NCBI GenBank assembly: GCA_905197685.1
Contig: CAJJZS010000010.1
Span: 23,134 to 87,133, forward strand
From: an uncultured Oscillospiraceae bacterium
GTDB taxonomy: Bacteria; Bacillota; Clostridia; Oscillospirales; Ruminococcaceae
Length of the DNA stretch: 64,000 bases
Direction of reading: 5' to 3'
Made by a program: the position numbers and the translations under genes. Positions 61,918 through 64,000 of the stretch are shown here, one piece after another (within the stretch, counting starts at the first letter, position 1; each line of letters opens with the position of its first letter). Below the pieces are notes generated by a model. The model did no database searches. It worked only from the letters and a program-made list of their open reading frames with translations, and was not told where the DNA came from.

Positions 61918-62997
61918 ATGAAGATAGGAATGTTGACCAGCGGCGGCGACTGCCAGGGACTCAATTCCGCGCTGCGCGCCGTTGCCAAAGCTTTGTTTGT
62001 GCGGTTTGGAAACGATGTGGAAATTTACGGAATCCGCGATGGATATAAGGGCTTGATTTATAATAATATCGAAAAGATGGGTTGGAACGATTTTTCGGGA
62101 ATTTTAACCCTGGGCGGCACCATTTTGGGTACTTCCCGCCAGCCGTTTAAAACCATGTGTACCCCCTCGGAGGAGTTGGACGGAAAAACGAAGCTGGACA
62201 AAATGCTGGAAACCTATCGAAAAAGAAAACTGGACTGCCTGGTTATTTTGGGCGGCAACGGAACCCATAAAACGGCAAATCTGTTGGCGCAGAACGGGGT
62301 GAATGTGGTGAGCCTGCCCAAAACCATCGACAACGACCTTTGGGGCACCGATATGACCTTCGGCTTTCAAAGCGCGGTGGATATTGCAACCCATGTTATC
62401 GACTGTATCCACTCCACAGCCACCTCTCACGGCAGGGTGTTTATCGTCGAGGTGATGGGGCATAAGGTGGGATGGCTGACCTTGTATGCGGGCATTTCGG
62501 GCGGCGCAGACGTTATTCTGATTCCCGAAATCCCCTATGACGCAGATAAGGTGTGCGAGGTTTTGCTCAGACGCAGAAAGAACGGAAAACCCTTTTCCAT
62601 TTTGGCAGTGGCGGAGGGCGCGCTCTCCAAACAGGAAGCCAAGCTGAGCAAAAAGGAACTGAAGGCGGCAAGAGCGAGCATGAAGGAGCCTTCCGTTTCT
62701 TACCGGCTTGCCAATGAGATTGCCGAGCGAACCGGTCAGGAAATTCGCGTTACCCTGCCGGGACACTTTCAGAGGGGCGGCTCGCCCTGCGCCTATGACA
62801 GAATGTTGACCACCCGCCTGGGAACGGCTGCCGCAGAGATGATTGCAAACGGGCAGTTTGGGTGTATGGCGGCAATCCGCAACCATGCGGTGGTTCCCGT
62901 CCCGCTGTCCGAGGTTGCCGGAAAGCTGAAAACCGTTTCCCCCGACTGCGAAGAAATTCAAGCTGCAAAAGCGCTGGGTATCTCGATGGGCGTATAG
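61918..62997 (+). CDS. 6-phosphofructokinase (ATP/PPi-type, group III-like)
   Basis: 359 residues. Phosphorylates fructose 6-phosphate in glycolysis. Motifs: MLTSGGDCQGLNSALRAVAK, LGGTILGTSR, ILGGNGTHKTANLL and LPKTIDNDLWGTDMTFGFQS. At the sites that set donor choice it has Gly (GGNG, ATP-like) and Lys (PKTIDND, PPi-like), the mixed combination seen in group III enzymes that are mostly ATP-dependent. GGGAGG precedes the ATG. Gene symbol pfkA is commonly used but not certain. Confidence 0.88.
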   Translation: MKIGMLTSGGDCQGLNSALRAVAKALFVRFGNDVEIYGIRDGYKGLIYNNIEKMGWNDFSGILTLGGTILGTSRQPFKTMCTPSEELDGKTKLDKMLETYRKRKLDCLVILGGNGTHKTANLLAQNGVNVVSLPKTIDNDLWGTDMTFGFQSAVDIATHVIDCIHSTATSHGRVFIVEVMGHKVGWLTLYAGISGGADVILIPEIPYDADKVCEVLLRRRKNGKPFSILAVAEGALSKQEAKLSKKELKAARASMKEPSVSYRLANEIAERTGQEIRVTLPGHFQRGGSPCAYDRMLTTRLGTAAAEMIANGQFGCMAAIRNHAVVPVPLSEVAGKLKTVSPDCEEIQAAKALGISMGV

Positions 62998-63095
62998 GTG
63001 CAAAAAAGAAAAACCAACAAAGGAGGGGTAAATTGCTTTTGCTCCTCCTTTCCGTCATCATTTATACCGAATCGCCGAAGGGAGAAAAAAAGGGA

Positions 63096-63845
63096 ATGGC
63101 AAATTGGAACCCGTGGCACGGCTGCAAAAAATACAGCGAGGGCTGCCAAAACTGTTATGTTTATCGAATTGACCGGGCGCACGGCAAGGACGCCTCGCAG
63201 GTTTGTTTGACCGCAGACTTTGACCTGCCCATGCGCCGGGGAAGAAAGGGGTATCTGCTGCCGCCGGGGGAAACGGTGTACACCTGCTTCAGTTCCGATT
63301 TTTTTCTGGAGGAGGCGGACCTCTGGCGACCTCGGGCATGGGAGATGATGCGCTGGAGAAGCGACCTGCGCTTTCTGATCATCACCAAAAGAATTGCCCG
63401 CCTGTATGACTGCCTGCCCGACGATTGGGGCGAGGGATATGAAAATGTCCATATCTGCTGTACGGTGGAAAATCAGCGTCAGGCTGCGCTGCGCCTGCCT
63501 GTCTATCGGGAGGCTCCCATTCGCCAAAAAAGCATTATCTGCTCCCCGCTGCTGGGCGAAACAGACCTGTCCGATTATCTGGGCGATTGGGTGCAGGAAG
63601 TTGTGGTTGGAGGAGAATCGGGCGAGCAGGCGCGCCCCTGCTGCTATGATTGGGTGCTGAATCTGCGCCGGCAGTGCGTAGAGCGGCAAATTCCGTTTTA
63701 CTTTATGCAGACCGGCGCAAGGCTAATCAAAGACGGGAAAGAATATCGGATTGCGAGAAAGCATCAGCACGCCCAAGCCCGGAAAGCCGGGATTGATTTT
63801 ATGCCGCCGGACAAGCCGATTCCGTGGAAGAAAAACGGTTACTAA
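63096..63845 (+). CDS. DUF5131/phage Gp37-Gp68 family protein
   Basis: 249 residues. The start MANWNPWHGCKKYSEGCQNC with closely spaced cysteines (CKKYSEGCQNCY) is the family hallmark; it suggests an Fe-S, radical-SAM-related protein. FLIITKRIAR, VVVGGESGEQARPCCYDWVL and FYFMQTGARL also match. Function unknown. A TTG at 63033 is in frame and follows a strong AAAGGAGG, which would add a Leu-rich N-terminus; the ATG at 63096 fits the family. The AAAGGAGG can pair with CCTCCTTT (about 63044-63051), hiding that site. Confidence 0.8.
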   Translation: MANWNPWHGCKKYSEGCQNCYVYRIDRAHGKDASQVCLTADFDLPMRRGRKGYLLPPGETVYTCFSSDFFLEEADLWRPRAWEMMRWRSDLRFLIITKRIARLYDCLPDDWGEGYENVHICCTVENQRQAALRLPVYREAPIRQKSIICSPLLGETDLSDYLGDWVQEVVVGGESGEQARPCCYDWVLNLRRQCVERQIPFYFMQTGARLIKDGKEYRIARKHQHAQARKAGIDFMPPDKPIPWKKNGY

Positions 63846-63884
63846 AAAAATAAAAAATAAAATAAAAAAAATTGCAAAAAAGTG

Positions 63885-63913
63885 TTGACAAAAGCAAAAA
63901 GGCATAGTATAAT
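63885..63913 (+). promoter_or_regulatory. Consensus promoter of the tRNA gene
   Basis: TTGACA (63885-63890), 17-nt spacer, TATAAT (63908-63913), about 33 nt before the tRNA. Confidence 0.9.
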
Positions 63914-63945
63914 AATATTCGTTGTCACGGGACAGCAACACAAAC

Positions 63946-64000
63946 GGGAGCTTAGCTCAGCTGGGAGAGCATCTGCCTTACAAGCAGAGGGTCACAGGTT
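63946..64000 (+). tRNA. tRNA-Val (anticodon TAC), 3' end cut by window
   Basis: GGGAGCT acceptor 5' strand, TA, D arm GCTC...GAGC, anticodon arm TCTGC-CTTACAA-GCAGA with anticodon TAC, variable loop GGGTC-type and the start of the T arm (ACAGGTT). The 3' acceptor strand and ACCA lie beyond base 64000. Confidence 0.9.

Overview
The window looks like chromosome of a spore-forming, anaerobic, low-to-mid-GC Firmicute of class Clostridia, probably an Oscillospiraceae/Ruminococcaceae-type gut organism. The grounds are a FabK/FabZ-type fatty acid operon, an IreB protein, a T-box in front of alaS, the sporulation genes spoIIR and sigG, a 2-hydroxyacyl-CoA dehydratase activase-like protein, and strong AGGAGG ribosome binding sites with frequent TTG/GTG starts. 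I cannot name the genus from sequence alone.

Layout. 1-7990: complete type II fatty acid synthesis and acetyl-CoA carboxylase operon (fabK-fabD-fabG-fabF-accB-fabZ-accC-accD-accA) ending in a terminator. 8000-8790: a small unknown gene and ireB (minus). 8880-14604: minus-strand aromatic amino acid operon (DAHP synthase-aroB-aroA-aroC-pheA) behind a consensus promoter, a Phe-rich leader peptide and an intrinsic terminator, i.e. a phenylalanine attenuator. 14735-20300: an acyl-CoA dehydratase activase-like pair and a CmpB-like membrane protein. 20400-22490: ECF sigma factor and membrane-anchored anti-sigma. 22580-23660: smpB-ssrA (tmRNA).

23660-26080 is accessory: directly behind ssrA lies about 620 nt of highly structured, apparently non-coding DNA closed by a long-range helix and holding a pseudoknot. 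Its G-U wobbles fit a plus-strand RNA. It resembles the large ornate RNAs (ROOL/GOLLD type) that sit beside tRNA-like genes in mobile elements. It is followed by remnants of an integrative element (RepA N-terminal domain, Cys-rich VLP protein, a small element-type protein).

26100-35450: an oligopeptide/dipeptide ABC transporter operon with a structured leader, then (minus) an XRE-cupin regulator, a MATE exporter and an M20 dipeptidase. 36000-49330: mostly minus-strand housekeeping and regulatory genes (HAD phosphatase, prmC, yqhQ-like, acetyltransferase, histidine phosphatase, XRE regulator, two-component system, FG-GAP-like lipoprotein, nadE, ispE, PHP phosphatase). 49520-54210: spoIIR, T-box-alaS, HIT protein, phosphoribosyltransferase. 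54240-60150: two secreted proteins sharing an unrecognised C-terminal domain, flanking two tandem paralogous amidohydrolases; the leader of the second secreted protein is a 53-bp palindrome built from a 35-bp tandem repeat. 60150-64000: acetyltransferase, sigG, a 6-phosphofructokinase, a DUF5131 protein and a truncated tRNA-Val.

A family of about 43-bp palindromes with a conserved core is scattered at 25.88, 31.99 and 35.86 kb. The most notable items are the structured RNA behind ssrA, the phenylalanine attenuator, the palindromic leader at 58.8 kb, and the leader of the peptide transporter operon.
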